Below, in pieces: positions 19,072 to 27,745 of a DNA stretch of 64,000 nucleotides. Source of the stretch: Methanosalsum natronophilum (GTDB lineage Archaea > Halobacteriota > Methanosarcinia > Methanosarcinales > Methanosarcinaceae); contig NZ_JANUCS010000007.1 of the NCBI RefSeq assembly GCF_024808815.1, positions 1-64,000 on the forward strand, read 5' to 3'. The stretch's first letter is position 1, and each line of letters starts with the position of its first letter. Both the position numbers and the translations under genes were made by a program. The notes beneath the pieces are model-generated. The model saw nothing but the letters and a program-made list of their open reading frames with translations, was not told where the DNA came from and searched no databases.

Positions 19072-20244
19072 ATGAATGGTGAAGTGGATGAAGAAAGCAG
19101 TTTGGTTGACATAAATGAAACTGCCATCTTCCTTAATTTATCAAAAGCTAAAGTAAGAAAGCTTATTGAAAGAAATATTATAAGAAACAATTGGGGCCAA
19201 TATACTAATTTAATCAGGTTCACTAAAAAGGTTTCACATATTGAGGAGGGCAGTGTTCTCAACTATTCAGACGCTAATTTAGAAATTATCAGAGGTTTTC
19301 CGAAAATAAGAAGGTGCTTACTACTAGAACCAGCTCTAAAAAAGAATTTCTCTTCAGTTGATGAAGTTGCTGTTGAAGAAAAAATGAATGGTTATAATGT
19401 CCGAGCAGCTCAAATAAATGGTGATATTATAGCTTTCACACGTGGAGGACTTGTATGCCCCTATACAACAGAAAAAGTAAATGAGCTTATCGATCCCACT
19501 TTCTTTGAAGATTACCCAAATTTAATCTTATGCGCTGAGATGGTAGGACCTGATAACCCATATGTTGCTAAAACTTGCTATGATGTAAATTCACTTGATT
19601 TTTTTGTTTTCGATATTCGAGAAAAAAATTCTGGTGAGCCTTATCCTGTAAAAAAAAGAAGAGAAACCTTAGAGGCATATAAAATAAAACAAGTCAATTT
19701 ATTTGGCTACTTTAAGCCTAAAGATGCCCATAAAGAAATTACTAAAATTATCAATGAAATTGGTAGTGAAGAAAGAGAAGGAGTAGTTGTTAAAGATCCT
19801 GAGATGATATTGCAACCAATGAAATACACTACTTCAAATAGTAATTGTAAAGATTTAGAGTTTGGTTTTAAATTCTATAATGATATTGGAAGAGACTATT
19901 TGTTTTCAAGAGTCATTAGAGAGGGTTTCCAAGCTGCAGAATGGAATGAAAATAATCAAAAACTAAAAGATAGATGCTATAGGGTTGGATCTAGCATTCT
20001 TTACCCAATGGTCAATACAATAAATTCAGTTGGCAAAAATAAAAAGGTTACAGAGGATGCACAAATTAAAGTAACAAGATTAGAAGTTTTAGATCTCTTC
20101 AAACAACATCTGAATAGATCAGGTATAGAAGTTCTTTTTGAAGAGCCCATTCCAGAAGAAGATGGTTACATAGTTAAAATGAAAAAGCTTAACAAGAGCA
20201 CCAATGATAAAACCGAATCAATATGGTTAGGGGATTATTGGTGA
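19072..20244 (+). CDS. archaeal ATP-dependent RNA ligase (Rnl3 / Pab1020-like)
   Basis: It is a 390-residue nucleotidyltransferase-fold ligase. Motif I is EEKMNGYNVR with the adenylated Lys at about residue 104, followed by AFTRGG, FFVFDIRE, EGVVVKDP (motif IV) and MKYTT with a lysine in the position expected for motif V. An N-terminal extension of about 90 residues and an alpha-helical C-terminal region match the archaeal homodimeric RNA ligases that circularise RNA in vitro; the cellular role is unsettled. It sits between the CBS array and the GTPase on the same strand. DNA ligase is unlikely because no OB-fold domain follows. Confidence 0.85.
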   Translation: MNGEVDEESSLVDINETAIFLNLSKAKVRKLIERNIIRNNWGQYTNLIRFTKKVSHIEEGSVLNYSDANLEIIRGFPKIRRCLLLEPALKKNFSSVDEVAVEEKMNGYNVRAAQINGDIIAFTRGGLVCPYTTEKVNELIDPTFFEDYPNLILCAEMVGPDNPYVAKTCYDVNSLDFFVFDIREKNSGEPYPVKKRRETLEAYKIKQVNLFGYFKPKDAHKEITKIINEIGSEEREGVVVKDPEMILQPMKYTTSNSNCKDLEFGFKFYNDIGRDYLFSRVIREGFQAAEWNENNQKLKDRCYRVGSSILYPMVNTINSVGKNKKVTEDAQIKVTRLEVLDLFKQHLNRSGIEVLFEEPIPEEDGYIVKMKKLNKSTNDKTESIWLGDYW

Positions 20245-20297
20245 TACTTTTAAAATAAAGAGTAAGAATTTTAGAATTAGATGGAGTTATTAAAACC

Positions 20298-21335
20298 ATG
20301 GCAAAAATAGCTATTATAGGAAATCAGAGCTCGGGTAAATCTACAATTGCAACAAATCTTGGAAAAAAAACTAACTCATCTGATATTGTAACATATGAAT
20401 CAAAAAAAAACAACGATGTCATCACAACAATAGATCCAGTTGGTTATCCAAAATCAATAAAACCTCTTATTGTAGCTATTGAGCTATCTGACATAATTTT
20501 AATATGCATTCCCCCAGAAGGACCTGACTCTTTTACAGGTGAATGTATAGTTCTCTTAGACTTGCTAAAACATGACCGTGGAATTTTCGTTTTAACTAAA
20601 GCAGATACAAGCTATGATTATGCACAAGAGCAGTTAAAAAATAAAATAAAACAAATTATAAAAGACACATCACTAAATAATTGGGAATTTATCAATGTTT
20701 CAAGTGAAACACATGAAGGAATGAACGAATTACGTGATTTGATTTCAAGCTTGAACAAAAAAGTAGAAATTGAAAATAGAAAATTAGATGAAAAAGAGCC
20801 AAGAGTCATAATTGATCAATGTTTTAATGTTACAGGAATAGGTTGTGTTGCACTTGGAATTGTAAAACAAGGACAAATTAAGTTGAAAGATAAATTAAAT
20901 GTATACCCTATTAACAAAAATGTTGAATTGAGATCAATTCAAGTGCATGATGTTAACGAGCAAGAAGCTAGTACTGGAAATAGAGTGGGTCTTGCACTTA
21001 AAAATATTCAGGCAAAAGAGATTGAGAGAGGCTTTATTTTATCAAAAAAAGAAAATGTTTCTTCAGAATTTAGTTTAAACTTTTATACATCTAAGTTCAC
21101 AAAAAGTGTATGTATAGGTGATGTTTTACATGTGTTTAACAAGCTTCAAACATCGCCAGTTAGAGTTAAAGGAATTAAAGTAAACGGTTCAGAACAAAAT
21201 AGCTTAAGCCCTGGGAGTGAGTGTATTTTAGATATCACTGCTGAAAAAGAAATCGCTTTTACAAAAAGTGACATGTTTATACTATCCAACCTTGATGAAA
21301 AACAACGGATTGTAGGAGTGGGACAAGTTGTTTAA
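20298..21335 (+). CDS. divergent EF-Tu/SelB-like translational GTPase
   Basis: The 345-residue protein has a P-loop GNQSSGKST (residues 8-16) where true elongation factors have GHVDHGKT. DPVG near residue 47 is in the position of DxxG, and TKAD near 98-101 replaces NKxD. After the G domain (to about 160), beta-barrel segments (VTGIGCVALGIVKQGQIKLKD) correspond to EF-Tu domain II, and a shorter third domain follows. The missing switch His and altered G4 suggest changed nucleotide handling. Related EF-Tu-like paralogues occur in methanogens without assigned function. It is the last gene of the apparent CBS/RNA-ligase unit. Confidence 0.75.
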   Translation: MAKIAIIGNQSSGKSTIATNLGKKTNSSDIVTYESKKNNDVITTIDPVGYPKSIKPLIVAIELSDIILICIPPEGPDSFTGECIVLLDLLKHDRGIFVLTKADTSYDYAQEQLKNKIKQIIKDTSLNNWEFINVSSETHEGMNELRDLISSLNKKVEIENRKLDEKEPRVIIDQCFNVTGIGCVALGIVKQGQIKLKDKLNVYPINKNVELRSIQVHDVNEQEASTGNRVGLALKNIQAKEIERGFILSKKENVSSEFSLNFYTSKFTKSVCIGDVLHVFNKLQTSPVRVKGIKVNGSEQNSLSPGSECILDITAEKEIAFTKSDMFILSNLDEKQRIVGVGQVV

Positions 21336-21340
21336 TTTCT

Positions 21341-21838
21341 TTATTTTTTTCTCGAAGTTAAATTTAGGAGTTTAAAGCCATCAATTTGCGATGGTTTCTG
21401 AATTATCTTTGCAAGAGAAGTTCTTTTAGGTAAATTTAGCATGTAAGGTTTATTGGTTATACAATAGCCAAGGCCAAAAGAATTAGTGATATTATTATCT
21501 TCTAGACTTTCAAATTGATTAGATACATTAATTTGTTCATTGGTGCTTTTATTTGTGACTTTTGACGAAGTATTGAATAAACCTTTTGCTAAATCTCTTT
21601 CTCTTGAAACAAGGCCTTGTTGCTTTCCATTATTATAATTATTTCTTATAATTTTTTCGTGGCTGTTAGTATGAACATGTTTATATAATTGATTTAAATC
21701 AGCTTTTACCCAGCCAATCTCAGAATGTTTATGGTACCCAACTTCAAAACCCAAAGAATAAGCATTTTTTTTTAAATCTTCAAGCTCTTTTTTAGAACAT
21801 AAATGTTGAGATGTTTTTTTCCGAAATAAACGAACCAT
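21341..21838 (-). CDS. uncharacterised protein downstream of the KaiC-like ATPase
   Basis: I do not recognise this 165-residue protein. Its N-terminal half has a structured look (GFEVGYHKHSEIGWVKADLN, residues about 30-49), while the middle (90-120) is Ser/Asn/Thr-rich and probably disordered. It has no signal peptide, membrane segment or metal motif, and is basic at both ends. It begins 15 nt after the RadA/KaiC-like gene on the same strand, so a role as partner of that ATPase is the best contextual guess. Its stop lies 5 nt from the stop of the convergent GTPase gene. Confidence 0.65.
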   Translation of the reverse strand: MVRLFRKKTSQHLCSKKELEDLKKNAYSLGFEVGYHKHSEIGWVKADLNQLYKHVHTNSHEKIIRNNYNNGKQQGLVSRERDLAKGLFNTSSKVTNKSTNEQINVSNQFESLEDNNITNSFGLGYCITNKPYMLNLPKRTSLAKIIQKPSQIDGFKLLNLTSRKK

Positions 21839-21853
21839 AATTTTATCACCAAT

Positions 21854-22597
21854 TCATTCTAATTTATTAGAAACTTTCAAGCCTGATTTATTAAATTCCA
21901 CGGTTCTCATATCACAATCATGTTTAGTGCCTCTCATTTTTATTACCTGAAGAGCACGAACCATACTTTTACCATATAGAAAGTTATGTAAAAAAATGAC
22001 TCCATGGGAAGCAAATTGCTCAGTAGTATATGATTGTGGATCTGTCATCTCTGATATTAGAACAGTTGTGCACCCAAGTTTTTTTAAATGGCGAACAAAT
22101 CTACTCATCTCTTTTTCTTCAAGAGATATATCTTTTGCAGTGAATCTAATTGCTGATAATGAATCAATTACAAGCCTTTTTACATTATATTCATTTACAT
22201 AATTTGCAATCTCTTTGTAAACCAGAGCAGGCGAGGGGGCTTCATTTTCAATAGAAGCAGTTCCTATTTCATATTCAGGAGTAATTATTTCATTGAAGTT
22301 ATTTACACTACTATATTCTAATCTAGGCCCAAGATCTGCGAAAAGAACTTTCCTTGACTTGATGTAAGATTGAAGATTCAATGAGTAGTTAGAAATATCA
22401 TCAATAATATTTTGAGGGCTTTCTAGTAAAGTAACGTAAAGTCCAACATCATCCGTTTTTGCACCTTGAAGCAAGAATTGCATTCCAAAAGTAGTTTTCC
22501 CACAACCTGGCGGTCCACTCACCAAGTATACACGTTCATCTAAAAAACCACCTTCAATTAGTTCATCAAATCCATCAATACCGGTTGCTATCCGCAT
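21854..22597 (-). CDS. KaiC/RadA-like RecA-fold ATPase (RAD55 family)
   Basis: This is a single RecA domain of 247 residues. MRIATGIDGFDELIEGGF leads into Walker A GPPGCGKTT (about 28-36), and Walker B is RLVIDSLSAI at about 140-149. The TGIDGFDELxxGG opening is the KaiC/RAD55 signature. Only one KaiC domain is present, unlike two-domain clock KaiC. Archaeal single-domain members are proposed signalling or recombination ATPases. The unknown 165-residue protein is 15 nt downstream. Confidence 0.85.
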   Translation of the reverse strand: MRIATGIDGFDELIEGGFLDERVYLVSGPPGCGKTTFGMQFLLQGAKTDDVGLYVTLLESPQNIIDDISNYSLNLQSYIKSRKVLFADLGPRLEYSSVNNFNEIITPEYEIGTASIENEAPSPALVYKEIANYVNEYNVKRLVIDSLSAIRFTAKDISLEEKEMSRFVRHLKKLGCTTVLISEMTDPQSYTTEQFASHGVIFLHNFLYGKSMVRALQVIKMRGTKHDCDMRTVEFNKSGLKVSNKLE

Positions 22598-22742
22598 ATT
22601 CTTTCCTCTTTTTAAATGTAAATATTAATTAATATTCTAAGTGAATTAAACATTTCTAAAATCTAATTACTCTTATAAAGTATTTGGTTAATACTCATAA
22701 AGCTTCTGCTATCAGGTATATAAGATAATTCGCCAAAATCAA

Positions 22743-23774
22743 TCATATGTCTTCAAAATCAATTATACCTCTAGATACATTATACAATAGATTTCTAGCC
22801 ATTTCTTGAGATGGCCATGAGCCAAGACCACAGTCTGGTCCAGCATATTTAACTCTATCACCAAATAATAATTTAGCCCTTTTAAGCCTCTTAGATATAA
22901 TTTTAGGAGTTTCTATATCAGTAACAATTTCATTTAAAAGGATGGGGTTTTTCCAGACATTTATATTATGCATTTCATTTAAATAGGCACCTAAATTTGA
23001 AATATCTGTTCTAGCAATACCTACTCTCAAATATGAATCCCATGACTCTAAAATAGATTTATCAATAAGCTCTAAGTAAGAAGGGTTCGCTGCTGATTCT
23101 ACCCCTATAATATTTATTGATTCAGATTGACATGCCAATTCATAATGCAAAGGAGAATGTAAATGAATCTCTACATCAGCATCATTTTTCCTAGCATAGT
23201 CCCCGGCTATTGAAAGTGATTCGATTATATGTTCATCTTCAAACATTATTTGGGGGTTAATTCCTATACTTGGTTCATCAATAGAAATCGTACTTATTTT
23301 AAAGTCTTTTGCTTTTTTAAATGAATTTTTAATAAATGAATTAGTACTTTTAGCTAGCTGTTTGAGAACATCCTCATAAGCAGTACTACCAAATTCATGC
23401 AGATATAGTTCTACAGGGCCAGTAATACACACGCGGATCCCTAACTCTTCACCCGTAGTTTTTTTATATTCACTACATGTTTTCCCAATAATATCAATCT
23501 CAGGTATTATTGCTTCTTCTTCTTTAACATTAAAAGGTTCTTCATAGTTTTCAGGGTTTCTAATGATAGATAGAAACTGTTCATTCATATCTCTTAATTG
23601 GGGATAAGTTGGAACATGAACACCTGATTCTATTTTTTGCTGAAAAATATTATTTAAAAGTACAATGAGATTCTCATTCTTTTGATCTTCATTGAGTGCA
23701 TAATCAACCCATTCTTTTTCGGTGTCTTTTGGAATAGGAAAACTTCCAACATCATCATAAATTACATTGCTCAT
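22743..23774 (-). CDS. core methionine synthase, MetE C-terminal-domain family
   Basis: The 343-residue protein matches the catalytic C-terminal barrel of cobalamin-independent methionine synthase without the folate-binding half. Such core enzymes in anaerobes take methyl groups from a corrinoid protein or methylcobalamin. Candidate zinc ligands are His in IHLHSPLH (about 200-207), Glu in GVESAA (about 225) and Cys in GPDCGLGSW (about 314). The Cys two residues after the first His in MetE is not present. An ATG at 23798 exists, but the TATA box at 23798-23806 would start transcription right at the ATG at 23774, favouring a leaderless mRNA from that start. Confidence 0.85.
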   Translation of the reverse strand: MSNVIYDDVGSFPIPKDTEKEWVDYALNEDQKNENLIVLLNNIFQQKIESGVHVPTYPQLRDMNEQFLSIIRNPENYEEPFNVKEEEAIIPEIDIIGKTCSEYKKTTGEELGIRVCITGPVELYLHEFGSTAYEDVLKQLAKSTNSFIKNSFKKAKDFKISTISIDEPSIGINPQIMFEDEHIIESLSIAGDYARKNDADVEIHLHSPLHYELACQSESINIIGVESAANPSYLELIDKSILESWDSYLRVGIARTDISNLGAYLNEMHNINVWKNPILLNEIVTDIETPKIISKRLKRAKLLFGDRVKYAGPDCGLGSWPSQEMARNLLYNVSRGIIDFEDI

Positions 23775-23797
23775 GTATAGTATTTTGGTATATGTCA

Positions 23798-23806
23798 TTT
23801 ATATAG
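23798..23806 (-). promoter_or_regulatory. TATA box for a leaderless methionine synthase mRNA
   Basis: Minus-strand CTATATAAA lies 24-32 nt before the ATG at 23774. Archaeal initiation about 25 nt downstream of TATA would start the mRNA at or within a few bases of that ATG. This decides the start codon over the upstream in-frame ATG at 23798, which overlaps the box itself. Confidence 0.5.
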
Positions 23807-24057
23807 ATGGTGTAAAAATAAATAAATATCATAAATAATTTTACTAAAAAATCTGAATCTAAATAAAAACTAGACATTATATTAGATTAATTAATTCCTA
23901 AACCAATCCAATGTAGCAAAAAGTGCAATTTACTTTTAAAGCTAAAAGGTAAGCTATTATAGTTTAAGCGAAATAGAGTGCTTAATTTTCTATACAAAAC
24001 AAAAACATTTACAATTATTACATCCAGATAAAGATACAATAACACTTGGTGATTAAA

Positions 24058-25116
24058 ATGAAGATAGCAATTATTGGAGGATTTCTAGGAAGTGGAAAAA
24101 CAACATCCATTATTGAACTTGGAAGATATTTAAGTGAAAATAACCATAAGATTGCTATTTTAGTAAACGAAATTGGTGAAATTGGGCTTGATGGTGATAC
24201 AATCTCAGGTTCAGGTATTCAAACTAAAGAGCTCACTAGCGGTTGCATTTGCTGTTCTCTAAAAATCGATCTAGAAATTACATTAAATTCACTTATAGAG
24301 GATTTTTCTCCTGACATCGTACTTATTGAACCTACAGGAATTGCTTTTCCTGGCCAAATAAAAGAAGATATATCATCAATGGATTGTTCCACAAATTTCA
24401 GCTTTGCTCCTATTATTTGTCTTGTGGATGGAAACAGATTTAGCACTGAATTTAGCCAAATTCCAAAGTTTGTTGTTACTCAGTTAGAAGAGTCAGAAGT
24501 AATTGGAATTAATAAGATTGACGTTACACCTATAGATAAAATACAAGAAACCATTGAAAGAATTGCTGATATTAATAGCACTGCCAAAATAATTCCTTTT
24601 ACAGCTAGAAAGAATGATGATAAGTTCAAGCTTGTGTTTAACAATATATTTGAAGAAAGTGATCAAAGAAAAGAACTTGAATCTCTTAATTCTATTGAAA
24701 TGTCGAAGATATCTACTTTTTCTGTGAATTTAGCTCTAGATGATTTTTCTATGAATGAAAGTGACTGCAAAGAGCTATTAGGTGAAATTCTTATTTCAGT
24801 TAAAGAGAAAGTAGTTAGTGTTAGCCCATACTTCATTGGTCATATAAAAGCAGTTATTAGTCTACCTGGTAGCATTATAAAGGTGAGCCTTACATCATTT
24901 GAAGAAGAACCAGAAATTTCAATATTTGAAAGTAATGAGGATAAAAGCCAAAATTTAAAGATTTTAGTAGCAGTAACAGGTATAAAGCCTGAAGAACTAA
25001 AAAATTTAGCTGAAGACACCATACACAAAACTTTGAACTATAATTCAATTGGCTTTCATCAAGTTGAAAGTCATCTAGATAGGAGTAACTTTACACCAAA
25101 ATCAGAGTTTAAATAG
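24058..25116 (+). CDS. CobW/COG0523 family P-loop GTPase
   Basis: The 353-residue G3E GTPase has Walker A GGFLGSGKTT (residues 7-16), the metal-binding GCICC motif (CxCC, about 62-66) and EPTGIAFPGQI around switch II, with NKID as the G4 motif. Family members act as metallochaperones for Zn, Co or other metals. It is divergent from the core methionine synthase, a zinc enzyme tied to corrinoid chemistry, so delivery of Zn or Co in that context is a reasonable inference. GGTGAT lies 4 nt before the ATG at 24058; a TTG at 24046 overlaps that site and is less likely. Confidence 0.85.
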   Translation: MKIAIIGGFLGSGKTTSIIELGRYLSENNHKIAILVNEIGEIGLDGDTISGSGIQTKELTSGCICCSLKIDLEITLNSLIEDFSPDIVLIEPTGIAFPGQIKEDISSMDCSTNFSFAPIICLVDGNRFSTEFSQIPKFVVTQLEESEVIGINKIDVTPIDKIQETIERIADINSTAKIIPFTARKNDDKFKLVFNNIFEESDQRKELESLNSIEMSKISTFSVNLALDDFSMNESDCKELLGEILISVKEKVVSVSPYFIGHIKAVISLPGSIIKVSLTSFEEEPEISIFESNEDKSQNLKILVAVTGIKPEELKNLAEDTIHKTLNYNSIGFHQVESHLDRSNFTPKSEFK

Positions 25117-25454
25117 AGTAACTTTGTTACTTTAAAACCTTTTCAATAGGAAGTAGAAATATTTTTTGTAAATAGTTAGCTAAGCCTGGCATAAAAAAAC
25201 TATAAAGGGGTCTTATTTGGTAAAAAATTCAATTGTTTAGAAGAAATTCATTCCTTTTTTACTTATTTTAAGCAAAAAAGGTTTAAGAAATGAACTATAA
25301 ATATAACAGTAAGAGCCAACAAGGTTGGAGTGGTATAGAAGCATAATAAAAGTGACGTGTGTTTTAAATATAATTAGTTCGTATATAGTAAAACAATCAG
25401 TTTAGAGAAATTTCATCAAAATTGATTAAATTAAAATTCTAAGGAACTGGTATT
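25117..25454. other. 338-bp intergenic region upstream of hsp20
   Basis: No coding region or RNA gene is recognised. TATA-like sequences occur at about 25290-25300 (CTATAAATATA) and 25361-25370 (TTAAATATAA), either of which could drive the small heat-shock gene. The long upstream region is compatible with heat-shock regulation, but no operator palindrome was found. Confidence 0.4.
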
Positions 25455-25961
25455 ATGGTAGATAAAAGACGCAGACCTTTTGACGAAAATGGCAATAATT
25501 TTGGTGGAGAACATATTGAAAATATTGAACAATTAATTAACTACATTTCCACTATCTTTGAAGATAATTCAAATGGACCACCAGATAAACCTTTAGTATA
25601 TGGATTTACAATTATACAAACTCCAGGGAAAAAGCCAGAAATACTCGGGTTTAAAGGAGCATTACCTGATTTAACTAAAATTCAAGGAAGTCAGCAGATT
25701 TGGATAGGTCAAAAAGAGCCTTATGTTGACATAATCGAAGATGATAATAATCTATATGTACTGATAGATATTGGAACAGAAGAACTTAATTTAGATTATT
25801 CTCTTAATGAGGATAGAATTGAATTAGTTTCATTTGAAGAACATTCCAATTATAGAAAAGAAATAGAGTTACCTAGAAAAATAAATCCTGACAGCTTATC
25901 TGAAACCTTCAAAAATGGGGTGCTAGAGATTACTCTTGAAATTAGTGAGAATACCTATTAG
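25455..25961 (+). CDS. Hsp20/alpha-crystallin family protein
   Basis: The 168-residue protein has an alpha-crystallin-like beta-sandwich in its C-terminal half (about 90-165): EPYVDIIEDDNNLYVLIDI opens it and FKNGVLEITLEI closes it, the latter matching the family's GVL motif. The N-terminal half with PLVYGFTIIQTPGKKPEI is typical of an archaeal sHSP-like group rather than classic Hsp20, and there is no clear C-terminal IxI tail. It probably prevents aggregation of unfolded protein. AAGGAA lies just before the ATG. Confidence 0.8.
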   Translation: MVDKRRRPFDENGNNFGGEHIENIEQLINYISTIFEDNSNGPPDKPLVYGFTIIQTPGKKPEILGFKGALPDLTKIQGSQQIWIGQKEPYVDIIEDDNNLYVLIDIGTEELNLDYSLNEDRIELVSFEEHSNYRKEIELPRKINPDSLSETFKNGVLEITLEISENTY

Positions 25962-26018
25962 CTTTTTTACTAAAAGTATTTTAGTTTGTAATAGGAGCAT
26001 ATATCAATATCAATATAT

Positions 26019-27722
26019 TTACATAGATTCAGGTGCTTCTATTCCCAACATTTCTAAGGATATAAACAAAACGGTTTTCGCAGAATCAACTAATATAAGT
26101 CTATTGATTCTAATTTGTTCATTTTCTTCTGCAATAACAGGTACAAATCTATAAAACTGATTAAATGCATCAGCTATTTCTCTTGCATATATTGCTATAA
26201 TATTAGGCTTTAGTTCGATCGAAGACTTTTCTATATAGTAATCAAGCATAGACATTTTCTTTATGAGTTCTATTTCAGAGTCTTCAACTATCAGTGAAGG
26301 GTCTAAGTTTCCACTATGTATCAAAAAACCCTCATTTCTAGCTTTTTTAAGTATGTTACATGCACGGGCATAAGAATATTGTACATATGGACCACCTTGT
26401 TTTTCAAAGTCTAAAGATGATTTCCAATCAAAAACTGTAGATTTTTCTGGTGATACTTTTACAATATCATATCTTATTGCAGCAATACTTACCATCCTGG
26501 AAACATTGTTTTTGAACTCTTTTGACATATTAGGTCTTCTTTTTTCAACTTCTTTGTAGGCTTGCTCTTGAACCTTTTCTATTAAATCATCAGCTGTTAT
26601 GAATTTTCCTTTTCTAGTACTCATAGAGCCTTCTGGTAAAGAAACAAACTCAAAAATAATAATCTCTGGTTCAGGTTCTTTAATTAATTTTAAAGTTCTT
26701 TGTAATTGAGAAGAAATAAGCTTATGGTCAGCACCTAGTACATCAATCATCCTATCAGAATCTTTTCCTTTCCATGAATGATATGCTAAATCCCTAGTTG
26801 TATAAAGTGAAGTGCCATCTGAACGTTGTATAACTAAGTTTTTATCAAAACCAAATTCTTCAAGATTGAGAATTAAAGCTCCATTTTCAGTGAAGGTCTT
26901 ACCACAATCCTTTATTTTACTAACAATATCATTTACGCTTCCTGATCTGACAAATAAAGCCTCTTTAACATATTCATCATGCCAAATATTCATTAATGAC
27001 AAAGTTTCTGTTATACCTTTTATTGCATGATCAACCGCAGTATCAAATTCATTAATTGTTCTGATATCTCCTTTTTCAACAGATTGCATCAATTCATCTA
27101 TTTCTTTTCTTTTTTCTAAATCAGCTTCAATTTCTGAATTAGCCTTTATATAAATATCTGCAATTGCATGGTCTGATTTTTTAGAATGATCTAGCTCAAA
27201 TCTTGACAAACCCCATGAAACAATAGCAATTTGTCTACCCATATCATTCACATAATAGTGAGTTGTAACATCATATCCAGCATGTACCAATATTCTTTTT
27301 AAAGTATCACCTATAATTGAATTTCTAATATGACCAACATGGAGAGGACCATTCGGATTTGCTGAAGTATGTTCTAAAACTATTCTACCGTTAAAAAAAC
27401 CTCCACCAAAAGAATTGCTATTATCTTTTATACTAGATATTGTGTCATTTAAATATTTTGTACCTACAAATGCGTTGATATAGGGACCTTCACATTCAAT
27501 CTTTTCAACATAAGAATCATTAGGAATGGTACACCTATCAACAATACTTGATGCTATTTCATTGGGATTCTTTTTTAGAATAGAGGATAACTTGAACGAT
27601 AAATTTGAAGAAATATCAGCATGTTGAGATGGGATGAAATCATATTCATCGATATTAATTTCATAAGATCTCAGTGCTGTATCAATTATAGACTTTACTT
27701 GTTCTCTAAATGTTAAAAACAA
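26019..27722 (-). CDS. argS: arginyl-tRNA synthetase
   Basis: This class I synthetase of 567 residues charges tRNA-Arg. The HIGH motif appears as HVGH within ANPNGPLHVGHIRNS (about 118-132), and MSTRKGK stands in the KMSKS position (about 365). The N-terminal additional domain recognising the tRNA D-loop (1-100) and the C-terminal DALR anticodon-binding domain (about 445-567) are both present. Length is normal for the archaeal enzyme. The start lies 23 nt after the stop of aRF1 on the same strand, suggesting co-transcription of two translation genes. Confidence 0.95.
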   Translation of the reverse strand: MFLTFREQVKSIIDTALRSYEINIDEYDFIPSQHADISSNLSFKLSSILKKNPNEIASSIVDRCTIPNDSYVEKIECEGPYINAFVGTKYLNDTISSIKDNSNSFGGGFFNGRIVLEHTSANPNGPLHVGHIRNSIIGDTLKRILVHAGYDVTTHYYVNDMGRQIAIVSWGLSRFELDHSKKSDHAIADIYIKANSEIEADLEKRKEIDELMQSVEKGDIRTINEFDTAVDHAIKGITETLSLMNIWHDEYVKEALFVRSGSVNDIVSKIKDCGKTFTENGALILNLEEFGFDKNLVIQRSDGTSLYTTRDLAYHSWKGKDSDRMIDVLGADHKLISSQLQRTLKLIKEPEPEIIIFEFVSLPEGSMSTRKGKFITADDLIEKVQEQAYKEVEKRRPNMSKEFKNNVSRMVSIAAIRYDIVKVSPEKSTVFDWKSSLDFEKQGGPYVQYSYARACNILKKARNEGFLIHSGNLDPSLIVEDSEIELIKKMSMLDYYIEKSSIELKPNIIAIYAREIADAFNQFYRFVPVIAEENEQIRINRLILVDSAKTVLFISLEMLGIEAPESM

Positions 27723-27745
27723 AAAATCACCTGGTTTTAATAAAT

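Noticed and set aside
24046-24057. TTG start for the CobW-type gene
   Set aside because: The codon overlaps the GGTGAT ribosome-binding site that serves the ATG at 24058.
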